Positions 50,591 to 59,692 are shown, numbered from the stretch's first letter. The stretch is 64,000 nucleotides of DNA from Niastella sp. OAS944 (GCA_024809215.1 JANUBW010000002.1:806001-870000); one strand, 5' to 3'. Program-made: numbers and translations. Notes: a model not told the origin generated them from the sequence alone.

Positions 50591-51433
50591 ATGATCATTT
50601 TTAAATATGCCGATCAGCTTGCCCGGTATATAGAACAGCAAAAAAAGGCCGGTAAAGTAATTGGTTTTGTGCCAACTATGGGGGCCCTCCACAATGGCCA
50701 TATAGCACTAATTGACCAATCGAAACAAAACACCGGGGTTACGGTTTGCAGTATTTTTGTGAACCCCACCCAGTTCAATAACCCAACCGATTACCAGCTA
50801 TATCCCAATACCATTGAAAAAGATATTGAGAAACTGGAAGCTGCCGGCTGCGATATTTTATTCCTGCCCGCCATTGCCGAAATGTACCCCCAGGGTACCG
50901 CCAACCTCGAAAAATACGACCTGGGTTATCTCGAAACCTTGCTGGAAGGAAAATTCCGCCCCGGCCATTTTCAGGGGGTTTGCCAGGTAATGAACCGATT
51001 GCTAAAGATGGTTAATGCCCATAAATTATTTATGGGACAAAAAGATTACCAGCAATGTATGGTGGTTAGCCGTTTGTTGCAACTGATGCAATGCCCTACC
51101 GAACTGATCACCTGCCCCACTCTGCGCGAGGCCGACGGACTGGCGATGAGCAGCCGCAACCTGCGCCTTACACCCGACGACCGGCAAAAAGCCACCACTA
51201 TATATAAATGCCTCACCCTAATTAAACAGGAATGCAACCAGGGCGGCAGCTGGCCTGTTATTAAGAACAAAGCCACACAACTATTAACCGATGCCGGTTT
51301 CCGCATCGATTATGTTGAACTGGCCGATGCCAATACCCTGGAACCTGCCACGGCTCCCAACAAGGGCCCACAGGTAGCCTTAATAGCCGCTTTTTTACAC
51401 GACGTGCGGCTTATTGACAATATGCTGATGTGA
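50591..51433 (+). CDS. panC: Pantothenate synthetase
   Basis: This 280-residue enzyme condenses pantoate and beta-alanine using ATP in vitamin B5/coenzyme A synthesis. The HxGH motif is in FVPTMGALHNGHIALI, the KMSKS-like loop MSSRNLRLTPDDRQK is at about residues 186-200, and SIFVNPTQFNNPTDYQ and GQKDYQQCMVV are typical. It lies upstream of panD (beta-alanine supplier) with a 75-bp gap, so both steps are together. Start at ATG 50591. Confidence 0.96.
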   Translation: MIIFKYADQLARYIEQQKKAGKVIGFVPTMGALHNGHIALIDQSKQNTGVTVCSIFVNPTQFNNPTDYQLYPNTIEKDIEKLEAAGCDILFLPAIAEMYPQGTANLEKYDLGYLETLLEGKFRPGHFQGVCQVMNRLLKMVNAHKLFMGQKDYQQCMVVSRLLQLMQCPTELITCPTLREADGLAMSSRNLRLTPDDRQKATTIYKCLTLIKQECNQGGSWPVIKNKATQLLTDAGFRIDYVELADANTLEPATAPNKGPQVALIAAFLHDVRLIDNMLM

Positions 51434-51508
51434 TGATAGGCTATTGCTGATATTCAATCTTATTCACTAGCTTGCGCCCGTTTTCTAAAATCGAACAATA
51501 CGTATAAC

Positions 51509-51853
51509 ATGGAGATAGAAATCCTGAAATCGAAAATTCACCGTGTAACCATAACTGAGGCCAACCTCAACTATGTGGGCAGTTTAACGCTCGATGAAGA
51601 CCTTATGGATGCCGCCAACATGATCGAATACGAAAAAGTTCAGATCGTGAACGTAAACAACGGTACCCGTATCGAAACTTACCTAATTAAAGGAAAACGT
51701 GGTTCTGGTGTGTGCTGTTTGAACGGACCAGCCGCCCGCCAGGGCGCTGTAGGCGATATTGTAATTGTTATTTCCTACGCAACCATTGAATTTGAAAAAG
51801 CGAAATCATTCAAGCCATCTGTAGTATTTCCGCAAACGGGAAATAAATTGTAG
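51509..51853 (+). CDS. panD: Aspartate 1-decarboxylase
   Basis: This 114-residue pyruvoyl enzyme makes beta-alanine from aspartate. It begins [20 protein letters not shown] and carries [17 protein letters not shown]. Cleavage at the conserved Gly-Ser generates the pyruvoyl group; here it lies in YVGSLTL, and [12 protein letters not shown] and [10 protein letters not shown] follow. It is located just after panC and gives the substrate for it. Cytosolic. Confidence 0.95.
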   Translation: MEIEILKSKIHRVTITEANLNYVGSLTLDEDLMDAANMIEYEKVQIVNVNNGTRIETYLIKGKRGSGVCCLNGPAARQGAVGDIVIVISYATIEFEKAKSFKPSVVFPQTGNKL

Positions 51854-51903
51854 GTATACACATAAGTTTTTTGCGTAATAAAGGGGCAATTTTTTGCTCC
51901 TTT

Positions 51904-51962
51904 CATCAACTTATTAACTTGTTAACTTGTCAACTCGTTAACTTGTTAACTAGTTAACCTAA
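51904..51962. repeat. Word-repeat element (TTGTTAACTTGTCAACTCG family)
   Basis: Seven or so copies of the TTGTTAACT/TTGTCAACT word run in one direction (CAACTTATTAACTTGTTAAC, TTGTCAACTCGTTAAC). It is in the panD to flippase-like gene gap. Confidence 0.65.
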
Positions 51963-51985
51963 ATTTGTAGTATAATTTCCACTGT

Positions 51986-53008
51986 ATGAATAAAAAAGTT
52001 CTGAGTGTATTACAGTATATCCTTTTTCTGGGACTCAGTATTTTTTTGGTATGGTGGTCGATCAAAGATATCAGCGATAAAGGCTGGGACGATATTAAGG
52101 GCGCGTTTCGCAATGCAAACTACCTGTTGATCATACCCGTTATGATCACCTTGTTATTAAGCCATTTCAGCCGGGCAATGCGTTGGAAAATATTAATGGA
52201 ACCCCTGGGCTATAAACCAAGGGTTTTTAATACTTATATGGCCGTGCTCATTGGCTATATGGCCAACCTGGCCATTCCCAGGTTGGGCGAAGTATTGAAA
52301 TGCACCATTCTTGCCCGTTATGAAAAAGTACCTGCCGATAAACTGGTAGGCACCATTGTGGCCGAACGGGCATTCGATGTGCTTTGCCTGCTGCTGGTGA
52401 TCGTTATTACCATCGCTACCCAGGCCGATGTAATTGGTGGTTATTTGAATGAAACGCTTCACAAGATCGTTCAATCAAAAGCCGGAGCATTTTCTACAAC
52501 CCGAATCATCATATTGCTGGCAGTGGTTGTAATAGCCATCTTAGCGGTAGTGTTCATCTTAAAGAAATTCTCACACAGCAGTTTCATCAAAAAAATAAAG
52601 ACCATTTTCGAGGGCATCTGGCATGGCATAACCAGTGTACGCTACCTGAAGAATAAAGGGTGGTTCATTTTTCACACCATTTTCATTTGGACAATGTACC
52701 TGCTGAGCGTACAGATCGGCTTCTGGGCCATGAAAGAAACTTCGATCTATGGAATTCCACAGGCCTTATCGGTTTTAACCATGGGCAGCCTGGCCATGAT
52801 TGTGCCTGCGCCCGGAGCCGGACTGGGTGTATACGCACTTTTTGTGCAAAACACCATGCTGGCTTATGGATTAAAAGAAACGCTCGGTTTTGCTTTTGGC
52901 CAGCTGATGTGGTCGGTGCAATTCTTTTTTGCCTTAATTAGCGGTTTTATTGCGTTAAGCATATTACCCTATTTCAATAAAAGCATTACAGTTAATGAGA
53001 AAAGCTGA
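51986..53008 (+). CDS. Flippase-like / lysylphosphatidylglycerol synthase TM-type protein (UPF0104)
   Basis: This 340-residue membrane protein has about eight helices. Typical features are LLSHFSRAMRWKILMEPLG in the first loop, NTYMAVLIGYMANLAIPRLGEVLKC (conserved Pro/Arg/Gly/Glu), RAFDVLCLLLVI and MIVPAPGAGLGVYALFVQ. This is the glycosyltransferase-associated lipid flippase-like family, including the membrane domain of MprF. It overlaps the next gene by 14 bp, suggesting coupled expression with the heptose adenylyltransferase and so a role in surface glycolipids. Confidence 0.82.
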   Translation: MNKKVLSVLQYILFLGLSIFLVWWSIKDISDKGWDDIKGAFRNANYLLIIPVMITLLLSHFSRAMRWKILMEPLGYKPRVFNTYMAVLIGYMANLAIPRLGEVLKCTILARYEKVPADKLVGTIVAERAFDVLCLLLVIVITIATQADVIGGYLNETLHKIVQSKAGAFSTTRIIILLAVVVIAILAVVFILKKFSHSSFIKKIKTIFEGIWHGITSVRYLKNKGWFIFHTIFIWTMYLLSVQIGFWAMKETSIYGIPQALSVLTMGSLAMIVPAPGAGLGVYALFVQNTMLAYGLKETLGFAFGQLMWSVQFFFALISGFIALSILPYFNKSITVNEKS

Positions 53009-53483
53009 TATTATTCCCACCCGGGTTTGTACATTGAATGAAGCAGTGCATAAAATGAACCAGTGGCGGGTGACAGGAAAAAAGGTGGCATTTACCAATG
53101 GCGTATTCGACATCTTACACCGCGGTCATATTTTTTCACTTTCACAGGCCGCAGCAGAAGCTGATTATTTAGTGGTTGGAATAAACTCCGACGCCAGCAC
53201 CAAACGCCTTAAAGGCGATAGCCGCCCCGTGAACGACGAACAATCACGCGCGCTTATAATGGCCTCCTTGCTGATGGTTGATATGGTGGTAATTTTTGAA
53301 GAAGATACCCCACTCAACCTCATCACCACCCTGCAACCCGATGTGCTGGTTAAAGGTGGCGATTATACGCTGGAACAAATTGTTGGCGCCAAAGAGGTAA
53401 TGGCTGCAGGTGGTAAAGTAATAATTAATCCTATTGTTGAAGGGTTTTCTACAACGGGAATAATACAGAAAATGCAGTCATAA
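52995..53483 (+). CDS. rfaE2: D-glycero-beta-D-manno-heptose 1-phosphate adenylyltransferase
   Basis: This 162-residue nucleotidyltransferase has FTNGVFDILHRGHIFSL (HxGH), VGINSDASTKRLKGDSRP and VLVKGGDYTLEQIVGAKEV. These are the C-terminal adenylyltransferase domain of HldE, found here as a separate protein (RfaE2). It activates heptose phosphate for the LPS core. Overlaps the preceding gene by 14 bp. Cytosolic. The kinase domain is elsewhere. Confidence 0.93.
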   Translation: MRKADIIPTRVCTLNEAVHKMNQWRVTGKKVAFTNGVFDILHRGHIFSLSQAAAEADYLVVGINSDASTKRLKGDSRPVNDEQSRALIMASLLMVDMVVIFEEDTPLNLITTLQPDVLVKGGDYTLEQIVGAKEVMAAGGKVIINPIVEGFSTTGIIQKMQS

Positions 53484-53498
53484 CCATATTCCGAAGCT

Positions 53499-54028
53499 AT
53501 GAATCCAACCTTACTTCAACTTCAACAGGAGATCTATACCTACGTTACAACTGATTACGACGAAGGAGAATCGAAACCGTATTACGTTAACTACTCGCCC
53601 AAATTACTTTTCCAGCAGGTTGGAGAACTGTTTGACATTTCCTTTTACGGAGACGGCTATGATGATGATGCGGAAACAAAAGCAGTAGACCTGGATTTTG
53701 AAACGAACTTCCCATTTTGCCGGTTCCTTGATTTTATAATTGAACAGGAGAATGCCGATAAATTGATCTCTTTGACATTTGATGGCCCCGATACAGGCGC
53801 AAACGGAATAAAAAGCTGGAAGTTCAACAGGATCATTCATCATTTGAAAAGTTCAGGAAACTTTTTACGTCCAAAGCATTTTCAACAGTCGACCACTTTA
53901 CACTGAGGAATTCCATTTTAACTATGGAACAGCTTTTTGAATTGCAAAAGCTTTCCGATGTGCAGTTCTTGAATATTGCTGCCAAAGGCGGGCGGTATAT
54001 AAGCCATTTGATGATGGAACAAAAATAG
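53499..54028 (+). pseudogene. Small cytosolic protein gene with a frameshift
   Basis: The first frame (from ATG 53499) reads through LTFDGPDTGANGIKSWKFN to a stop at 53906 and ends in a poor segment. From about 53825 a -1 frame continues well: SSFEKFRKLFTSKAFSTVDH, then TMEQLFELQKLSDVQFLNIA and a stop at 54028. The two halves together would make a protein of about 175 residues. No slippery heptamer is at the join, so a mutation or an assembly error is more likely than programmed shifting. The product family is unknown; it is acidic, with GDGYDDDAET. Confidence 0.6.
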
Positions 54029-54056
54029 CAGTAAAGATCTGGGAGATGGGGATATC

Positions 54057-54698
54057 TTACATCCGGTGCATTCGCTCTACTTCCTGAACGATCATCTCTA
54101 TCTCCCGCTCATTGCCATTTGCATCGTAGGGCTGCTTGAGATTGCTGCCGAATACAAATGCAACGGTTTGCCAGGCCCGGGCGGTAAATCCACCTTTATA
54201 TTCCTTGATGATATTGTAACAGTTATTACCGGTTTGCCGGTTAATGAGTTTCATCAGCACTTTACCCTGGTAAATAGATAATTCGCTCAATGGTTCGGCA
54301 AACTGTTTCTTCAATTCCTTCTCACGCGAATGGATATATTTCTTTTTATCCTTATCGTTCATATTCACAACGCGGGCATTAATGTCGTTCATAATGGCAC
54401 CGGCCTTGCGGGCATACGGGTAACAAACATACACGGCATTGCGCAAACGCGTCCACTCCTGCCTTCTCTTTAATAAATGTTTGGGATAGGGAACCTGAAC
54501 CCAGGTCCATTCGAGGGTTTGTACGGGCACATATTCACCACCATGAATTTCGGCGGGTACCGGAATGGTATCATTAGGGCCCAAAACCGGTAATGGGATT
54601 GAATCGGGAGCTGTTTGGCCAGCCGCCGGATTAACCGACACCGCCACAAGCGCCAAAACAGCCATTACCAAACTGAGTATTTTTCTTTTTGCAGTCAT
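54057..54698 (-). CDS. DUF4294 domain protein, exported
   Basis: This 213-residue protein has a signal peptide (ILSLVMAVLALVAVSVNPAAGQ) and the core pattern of DUF4294: LRNAVYVCYPYARKAGAIMNDI, then YIHSREKELKKQFAEPL, LINRQTGNNCYNIIKEYKGGF and AFVFGSNLKQPYD. Function unknown; it is periplasmic. The start at 54698 (MTAKRKIL) matches the signal; an upstream open stretch of 84 bases lacks signal features. Convergent with the frameshifted gene. Confidence 0.85.
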   Translation of the reverse strand: MTAKRKILSLVMAVLALVAVSVNPAAGQTAPDSIPLPVLGPNDTIPVPAEIHGGEYVPVQTLEWTWVQVPYPKHLLKRRQEWTRLRNAVYVCYPYARKAGAIMNDINARVVNMNDKDKKKYIHSREKELKKQFAEPLSELSIYQGKVLMKLINRQTGNNCYNIIKEYKGGFTARAWQTVAFVFGSNLKQPYDANGNEREIEMIVQEVERMHRM

Positions 54699-54943
54699 TC
54701 GAGTGCTACAATATAATACAATTTCCTTTGTAATTATAATTCCAAAAAGACACGGAACGTAACCCATTCCGCTGCAAAACAATTCTTAAAAAAAATGTAA
54801 GAACTGCACCAAAGGTACAATACCAGGTATTCAGGAAAAGCAGTTGGGCGATGATGGTTTTGTGAAATAAGGCTATTCTCTTATTGGGAATTAATCCTTC
54901 TCATGGTAATGCCTTTCCTGTCCGGGCGCCTTGGTGGTTCGAT

Positions 54944-55070
54944 CCGGCAATCGTGAATCGGCAATCGGCAATGGCTCTCGAAATTCAAGGCCTCGCTTGT
55001 CGTGAAACGTGAAACGGCAAACGTGAAAGTCCTATCATTGAGCTCGAAACTATTTTCAGCCTCGCTTACC
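54944..55070. repeat. Word-repeat element with shared core (CGGCAATCG family)
   Basis: CGGCAATCGTGAATCGGCAA begins a 54-bp segment that recurs at 59495 with few changes, including the core CTCTCGAAATTCAAGGCCTC. A GTGAAACGTGAAACGGC word set follows, then GAGCTCGAAAC...CCTCGCTTACCGCC. No gene is in gap 54783-55185; an open frame across it (54881-55126) is repeat-driven. Confidence 0.7.
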
Positions 55071-55097
55071 GCCTTTTTAAACTTCGCTAAAAAGAAA

Positions 55098-55120
55098 AAG
55101 TCCCGCCATAGGCAGGACTT
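55098..55120 (-). terminator. Terminator of the ccm genes (minus strand)
   Basis: AAGTCC-C-GCC and GGC-A-GGACTT pair around ATA; the minus-strand side is followed by TTTTTCTTTTT. It lies about 65 bp beyond the ccmF-like stop at 55186. Confidence 0.75.
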
Positions 55121-55151
55121 ATTCAATATTTTGATATTCTTACTCTGTATT

Positions 55152-55190
55152 TCCTCGTCAACTCGTCAACTTGTTAACTAGTCAACTATT
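55152..55190. repeat. Short word-repeat element (CGTCAACTCG family) at the ccmF stop
   Basis: The words CCTCGTCAACTCGTCAACTTG, then TTAACTAGTCAAC. The ccmF-like stop codon lies at its edge. One orientation only. Confidence 0.6.
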
Positions 55191-57609
55191 TCAACAACTT
55201 AACCCTCCGCACAATACTCATCACAAACCCCACGATCATCAAAATAGTGCCTAACCAAACCAGGTTAATAAAGGGGAACTGTAACACCTTTAGGGCCAGG
55301 AACGGCGCCAGGCGCGATGATTCTTTTACACTGATCTCCAGGTGCTTATCATCGGCCACGCGGGTCAGGTTTATAGCCAGCCCTTCCGAATAAAGCGTAT
55401 CGGGTATTAATTGAGCGCTGTTATTGCGAACATAGAACACCGGTTTGGCGCTCAGTTTTTGCTGCTCCTTGGTGTAAACGCTCAGGTTGGCCATTATAGC
55501 CGTATCCTTACCGGTAAATTTATGTTTTGCATCATTCGGGTTAACAGTAACGCTGTCCAGGATCATATACCCTTCAGAATAAAATACCGTATCGCCGGTT
55601 TTCACTACATGATTTTTAAACTGGGCCGTATCGGGGCCTTCCTGTACAGAGCTGGCATGGTTTACATAACTGAAAATATCCTTATGCCAGTAGTGCCGTG
55701 AGTCGGGGTTGTTCGACATTCCCTCCTGTCCCTTGGTATTCTTGATAAGATCGGGATACAGGGTGAACTTATCGCCCCCATCCTTACGCTCCATATCTAC
55801 TTTGAACCAGGTGATCTTTCCGTTTTCACTCACCGAATCCTTCTCGTAAGTTGCCCAGTATTTACCCATATCGGTTTTTACACCGCGGAACAGGGTCAGG
55901 TTCTCAAAACCCTCTTTCGGTCTTTCAGGACCAAAATTGAGCGGGTTGAAGGTATTTACAGAAAGTACTTCTTTTTTAGAAGAAGAAATAAGGATACCCA
56001 CGAGCATCAGCGCAAAACCAAAATGCGCTACCGAGCCGCCGGCGGCTTTCCATTTACCATTCAAACCAGTATAAATGTAGGCAGCGTTGGCAATAACCGC
56101 ATACACCGCAGCAAACAATGCCAGGTGAATAGCTGCCAGAAAACCAATGCCGTATTTATCGTAATTAATATGACCAAAGTAACTGATTGAAACCGATACC
56201 AACAGGGAAACAACAGTAGCCCATAACAGCTTTTTTACAAAATAGGCTTTTGCCGTGTTCTTGTATTTGAGGTATTGCCCAATGGCAGTTAAAATTCCAA
56301 TAACCACAGCTACAAAAACCTGAATGCGGTTGTAGGGGAATTCTTTGTCTTCGCCAATAACCAGCGAAGTGCCAAACAGTTTATTAATTATTGGGAACGA
56401 AGTAGGAACAATAATGGCCATGGCCGACAGAAACAATACCAGCGAACCAATAAACATCCAAAACTCGCGGCTGTTGAACTCTTCTTCCTTGGCAATATGC
56501 GGTATCTTTTTATACCGGGCAATGAACAATGCCAGCGATGGAACTATAATAATAAACAGCCAGATGCGCATTTGCCAGTTCATGCCCGAATCAACAAAAG
56601 CATGTACGGAAGTATCCTGCAAATCGCCGCTGCGGGTAAGGTAAGTAGAATACAATACCAGCAGAAAGCTCAATATAAAAAAGAAGTTTGTTGCCCGTAA
56701 AGAATGACCGGTTGAGTTATAAATAACCTGGGTATGAATACCAGCAACCATTACCAGCCAGGGTACCAGTGAAGCATTTTCAACGGGGTCCCAGGCCCAG
56801 TAACCGCCAAAAGTGAGCGACTCGTATGCCCAGGCGGCACCCATCATAATGCCCAGTCCGAAAATAGCGCCAGAGAATAACGACCAGGGTAAGGCCATCT
56901 TCGTCCAACCGCCAAAGTCCTTTTTCCATAAGCCGGCAATGGCAAAAGCAAAAGGAACAATGGTACTGGCATAACCCAGGAACAGCACCGGTGGGTGAAT
57001 AACCATCCAATAGTTCTGTAATAATTGGTTGAGGCCGTTACCATTAGCTATTTTAGGTTGTTTCAGGTAATCCAGGGCCGAAAATACCGGCGCATCCTGA
57101 AACTGGTGGCGTGTAAGCAAAAACGGACTGCTTCCTATTTTCAGGTCGAACACATAAACACCTAAAATAAGGGTAGCCAGGCAAAACTGTGCAAAGCTCA
57201 TTACCGTCATCACGGGCGCTTCGAACCTTTTGCTTGTTTTTATAAGCACCAGACCTAAAATCGATTGCCAGAGGGTCCATAAAAGAAAGGCGCCCTCCTG
57301 CCCTTCCCAAATGCTGCTAAGCAGGTATTTTGGGTTCAGGGTAACATCCGAGTGGTTCCAGGCATAAAAGTATTCGTGGTAATGATTGGCAATGATATAG
57401 AAGATGATGCCGAAGGTGGTAAGCACCGAAACCGCATCGACAAAAAATGCAGCACGGGCCAGTTTCTTCCAGCTATCGTGGTCTTGAGGTGTAGTGGCAT
57501 TGGCGGCTTTAAAATAAGCAATTGTAGCCACCAGCGACGCTATCAGGGAAAGCACTATCAAAAAATGTCCCAACTGACCGGGTAACAGGTGTTCACCGAT
57601 ATACTTCAT
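55186..57609 (-). CDS. ccmF: Cytochrome c heme lyase subunit CcmF-like (CcsA/CcmF family)
   Basis: This 807-residue membrane protein has about 14 hydrophobic segments. The tryptophan-rich WWD heme-handling motif is GGYWAWDPVENASLVPW (about residue 275), with HPPVLFLGYAS and SIWEGQEGAFLLWTLWQ around it. A large soluble segment follows (about 600-770) and a last membrane helix. It attaches heme from CcmE to apocytochrome c. It is in the same operon as ccmE, 9 bp downstream. The inner-membrane location is clear. Confidence 0.92.
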   Translation of the reverse strand: MKYIGEHLLPGQLGHFLIVLSLIASLVATIAYFKAANATTPQDHDSWKKLARAAFFVDAVSVLTTFGIIFYIIANHYHEYFYAWNHSDVTLNPKYLLSSIWEGQEGAFLLWTLWQSILGLVLIKTSKRFEAPVMTVMSFAQFCLATLILGVYVFDLKIGSSPFLLTRHQFQDAPVFSALDYLKQPKIANGNGLNQLLQNYWMVIHPPVLFLGYASTIVPFAFAIAGLWKKDFGGWTKMALPWSLFSGAIFGLGIMMGAAWAYESLTFGGYWAWDPVENASLVPWLVMVAGIHTQVIYNSTGHSLRATNFFFILSFLLVLYSTYLTRSGDLQDTSVHAFVDSGMNWQMRIWLFIIIVPSLALFIARYKKIPHIAKEEEFNSREFWMFIGSLVLFLSAMAIIVPTSFPIINKLFGTSLVIGEDKEFPYNRIQVFVAVVIGILTAIGQYLKYKNTAKAYFVKKLLWATVVSLLVSVSISYFGHINYDKYGIGFLAAIHLALFAAVYAVIANAAYIYTGLNGKWKAAGGSVAHFGFALMLVGILISSSKKEVLSVNTFNPLNFGPERPKEGFENLTLFRGVKTDMGKYWATYEKDSVSENGKITWFKVDMERKDGGDKFTLYPDLIKNTKGQEGMSNNPDSRHYWHKDIFSYVNHASSVQEGPDTAQFKNHVVKTGDTVFYSEGYMILDSVTVNPNDAKHKFTGKDTAIMANLSVYTKEQQKLSAKPVFYVRNNSAQLIPDTLYSEGLAINLTRVADDKHLEISVKESSRLAPFLALKVLQFPFINLVWLGTILMIVGFVMSIVRRVKLLK

Positions 57610-57618
57610 TACAGGGTT

Positions 57619-58038
57619 TTAATTTTGAGTCAGGTTGTTCTGCGCAGCTTTGGGGTCGTCTTTATACTTGGAAGGACATTTAATGAGGATACCATCTTTA
57701 CGGGTAATTTCAAAAACGTCGCCCTGCATTTTTCCTTTCAGCACAATACGATCACTCTTCTCCATATCGAAAGGTTTTTCGAAATAGTAACGCACCTGTG
57801 CGCGGTTCCCCAATGAGTCAACTACGTAGAATTTGGTTAAGTTGGGGTCTTTGGCGGGGTCGTACTCGATGGGTACTGCTACCGTTTTGTCGAGTTTGGC
57901 AATAACTGTTACCGTTTTTCCTTCTTTTTGACGGGCTGAGGCGATTGTTTCATAGGTAGATAAGTCGGCCATAAAGCTTAAAAGGATCATAATACAGACC
58001 GCAATGCCTACCAGTATAACAATATGGATCTTTTTCAT
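57619..58038 (-). CDS. ccmE: Heme chaperone CcmE, CxxxY variant
   Basis: This 139-residue protein has an N-terminal membrane anchor (IHIVILVGIAVCIMILLSFM) and the OB-fold domain (TVTVIAKLDKTV; VRYYFEKPFDMEKSDRIVLKGK). Classical CcmE binds heme through a His in HDEXY. Here the place reads ILIKCPSKYKDD, i.e. CxxxY (C-P-S-K-Y), a variant known from some archaea and sulfate reducers. It passes heme to CcmF, whose gene follows 9 bp away. Periplasmic side. Confidence 0.9.
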   Translation of the reverse strand: MKKIHIVILVGIAVCIMILLSFMADLSTYETIASARQKEGKTVTVIAKLDKTVAVPIEYDPAKDPNLTKFYVVDSLGNRAQVRYYFEKPFDMEKSDRIVLKGKMQGDVFEITRKDGILIKCPSKYKDDPKAAQNNLTQN

Positions 58039-58152
58039 CTGAAATTTTTATTGTAACGCTTTGACTGCGTGGCACAATTGTTATATATGCACCGCAAAGT
58101 TAGTTCAAAAATGTATTGAGGTAGGGAATGATTTTGATCATATGACATTAAA

Positions 58153-58340
58153 AAGTTCTCAGTTTTCATTAACTGTGGAGCTAACAAAGCGACCCGGGAA
58201 AAGGTTCAAAAAAGTTCACAGTTTTCAGTTTACAGTTCACAGGCTGTAGGCGCGGCCTGCCGGGAACTCCGAATTTCGGCATAACTAAGAACTGTGAACA
58301 GTGAACTATGAACTATGAACAGTGAACTGAAAACTAAAAA
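58153..58340. repeat. Word-repeat inverted element (CAGTTCACAG / CTGTGAAC words) between divergent genes
   Basis: The left arm has AGTTCACAGTTTTCAG and GTTTACAGTTCACAGG; the right arm has CTGTGAACAGTGAAC, TATGAACTATGAACAGTG and AACTGAAAAC. The centre is GGCGCGGCCTGCCGGG-AACTCCGAATTTCGGC. It lies between divergent ccmE and agmatinase-like gene starts. Beyond it, 58340-58448 holds no recognisable promoter. Confidence 0.75.
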
Positions 58341-58448
58341 TCAAGAACTTTGTACTAACAAACGTAAGCTTGGATATCATAATTTTTTTGCTACTAATTG
58401 ATCGAGTGCTACCTTGCACCCCGTTTTTTTTAGCGTAAGCGTAGATAT

Positions 58449-59495
58449 ATGACAGATCTATCACATTTTGATCCTAACGCGGCAAGTAATCCCAATAATA
58501 ACATTTTTGGATTGCCTTTCTCTGAAGAAGATGCCCGGTTGGTTATTTTGCCAGTTCCCTGGGAAGTAACAGTAAGTTATAATGCAGGTACTGCCCGTGC
58601 AGCCGATCATATATTCAAGGCCAGCATGCATGTTGACCTTTTTGACCCTGATGCCAAGGAAGCTTGGAAACAGGGTTTTTTTATGCGTTCGCCCGATAAA
58701 AAGATCCTGCTTAAAAGCGATTACCTGCGTAAAGAAGCGGAACTGTACATCGACTACATTTCGCACGGCGAAATACTGGAGAAGAACCTCTTCATGTGCA
58801 AATCGCAGCGCGATATAAATGAAGGCGGTAACTATTTAAATAAATGGGTGTACGAACAAACCAAACAATTACTGAACCGTAATAAACTGGTAGCCATTTT
58901 GGGAGGCGACCACAGTGTTGTGCTGGGTTATTTTAAAGCCCTGGCCGAACAGCACGGCGATTTTGGCGTGTTGCAAATAGATGCGCACTGCGACCTGCGC
59001 AAAGGATACGAATGGTTTACGTACAGCCATGCCAGTGTTATGTACAATGCGCTGCAGGAAATTCCATCACTAACCCACCTGGTACAACTGGGCGCCCGCG
59101 ATTATTGCCAGGAGGAATGGGAATATATTCACAACAATAAGAACAGGGTTACCACCTATTTCGATAAGGATATAAAAGAACGTCAGTTCGAAGGCGAAAC
59201 CTGGAAACAGATCGTAGACGAGATAGTAAGTAAATTGCCACAAAAAGTGCTGGTAAGTTTTGATGTTGATGGCCTCGATCCTAAATTGTGCCCCAATACA
59301 GGTACCCCCGTACAAGGTGGATTTGAAACCGAACAAATTTTTTACCTGCTGAAAAAGGTTGTGCAAAGCGGCCGGCAGCTTATAGGTTTCGATCTGGTGG
59401 AAATAGGCGTTGGTGATAACAACGAATGGGATGCTAACGTAGGTGCACACATTTTATGGAGATTAGCAAATATGCTGGTAGCCAGCAACCAATAA
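58449..59495 (+). CDS. Arginase/agmatinase superfamily protein
   Basis: This 348-residue ureohydrolase-fold enzyme has the Mn-binding motifs GGDHSVVLGYFKAL, LQIDAHCDLRKGYEW and SFDVDGLDP (all five to six metal ligands in place), plus GARDYCQEEWEYI. It belongs to the agmatinase/formimidoylglutamase branch, cleaving urea or formamide from a guanidine or imine compound. Bacteroidota members of this size are commonly called agmatinase family; the substrate is not determined. Start at 58449. Cytosolic. Confidence 0.87.
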   Translation: MTDLSHFDPNAASNPNNNIFGLPFSEEDARLVILPVPWEVTVSYNAGTARAADHIFKASMHVDLFDPDAKEAWKQGFFMRSPDKKILLKSDYLRKEAELYIDYISHGEILEKNLFMCKSQRDINEGGNYLNKWVYEQTKQLLNRNKLVAILGGDHSVVLGYFKALAEQHGDFGVLQIDAHCDLRKGYEWFTYSHASVMYNALQEIPSLTHLVQLGARDYCQEEWEYIHNNKNRVTTYFDKDIKERQFEGETWKQIVDEIVSKLPQKVLVSFDVDGLDPKLCPNTGTPVQGGFETEQIFYLLKKVVQSGRQLIGFDLVEIGVGDNNEWDANVGAHILWRLANMLVASNQ

Positions 59496-59550
59496 CGGCA
59501 ATCGTGAATCGGCAATCGGCAATGGTCTCCGAAGTTCATGGCCTCGCTGA
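59495..59550. repeat. Dispersed 54-bp copy with word repeat (CGGCAATCG family)
   Basis: Nearly identical to 54944-54997: ACGGCAATCGTGAATCGGCA, then ATCGGCAATGGTCTCCGAAG and GGCCTCGCTGACC. It begins exactly after the agmatinase-like stop codon. Confidence 0.75.
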
Positions 59551-59654
59551 CCAACATATAAGCCATTAATTGGTATGCCGCACAAAGCGCATCTATCAAC
59601 CTTATCACCTATATCAACATTTCAACTAATTGTCAGGCTGCTGCACATAGGAAA

Positions 59655-59692
59655 CCCTTGTCAACCTGTCAACTCGTTAACTTGTCAACTAC
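59655..59692. repeat. Word-repeat element (TTGTCAACCTG family)
   Basis: CTTGTCAACCTGTCAACTCG then TTAACTTGTCAACT. It reaches almost to the start codon of the following gene. The rest of the 198-bp gap 59496-59693 shows no promoter. Confidence 0.6.

Noticed and set aside
53790..53845. Programmed -1 frameshift
   Set aside because: The local ATAAAAAGC does not fit the slippery heptamer in frame and no downstream stem-loop is evident, so mutation or error is preferred.
54881..55126. Minus-strand open frame of 81 codons
   Set aside because: It lies entirely within word-repeat DNA; its peptide segment recurs near 59500 only because the repeat does.
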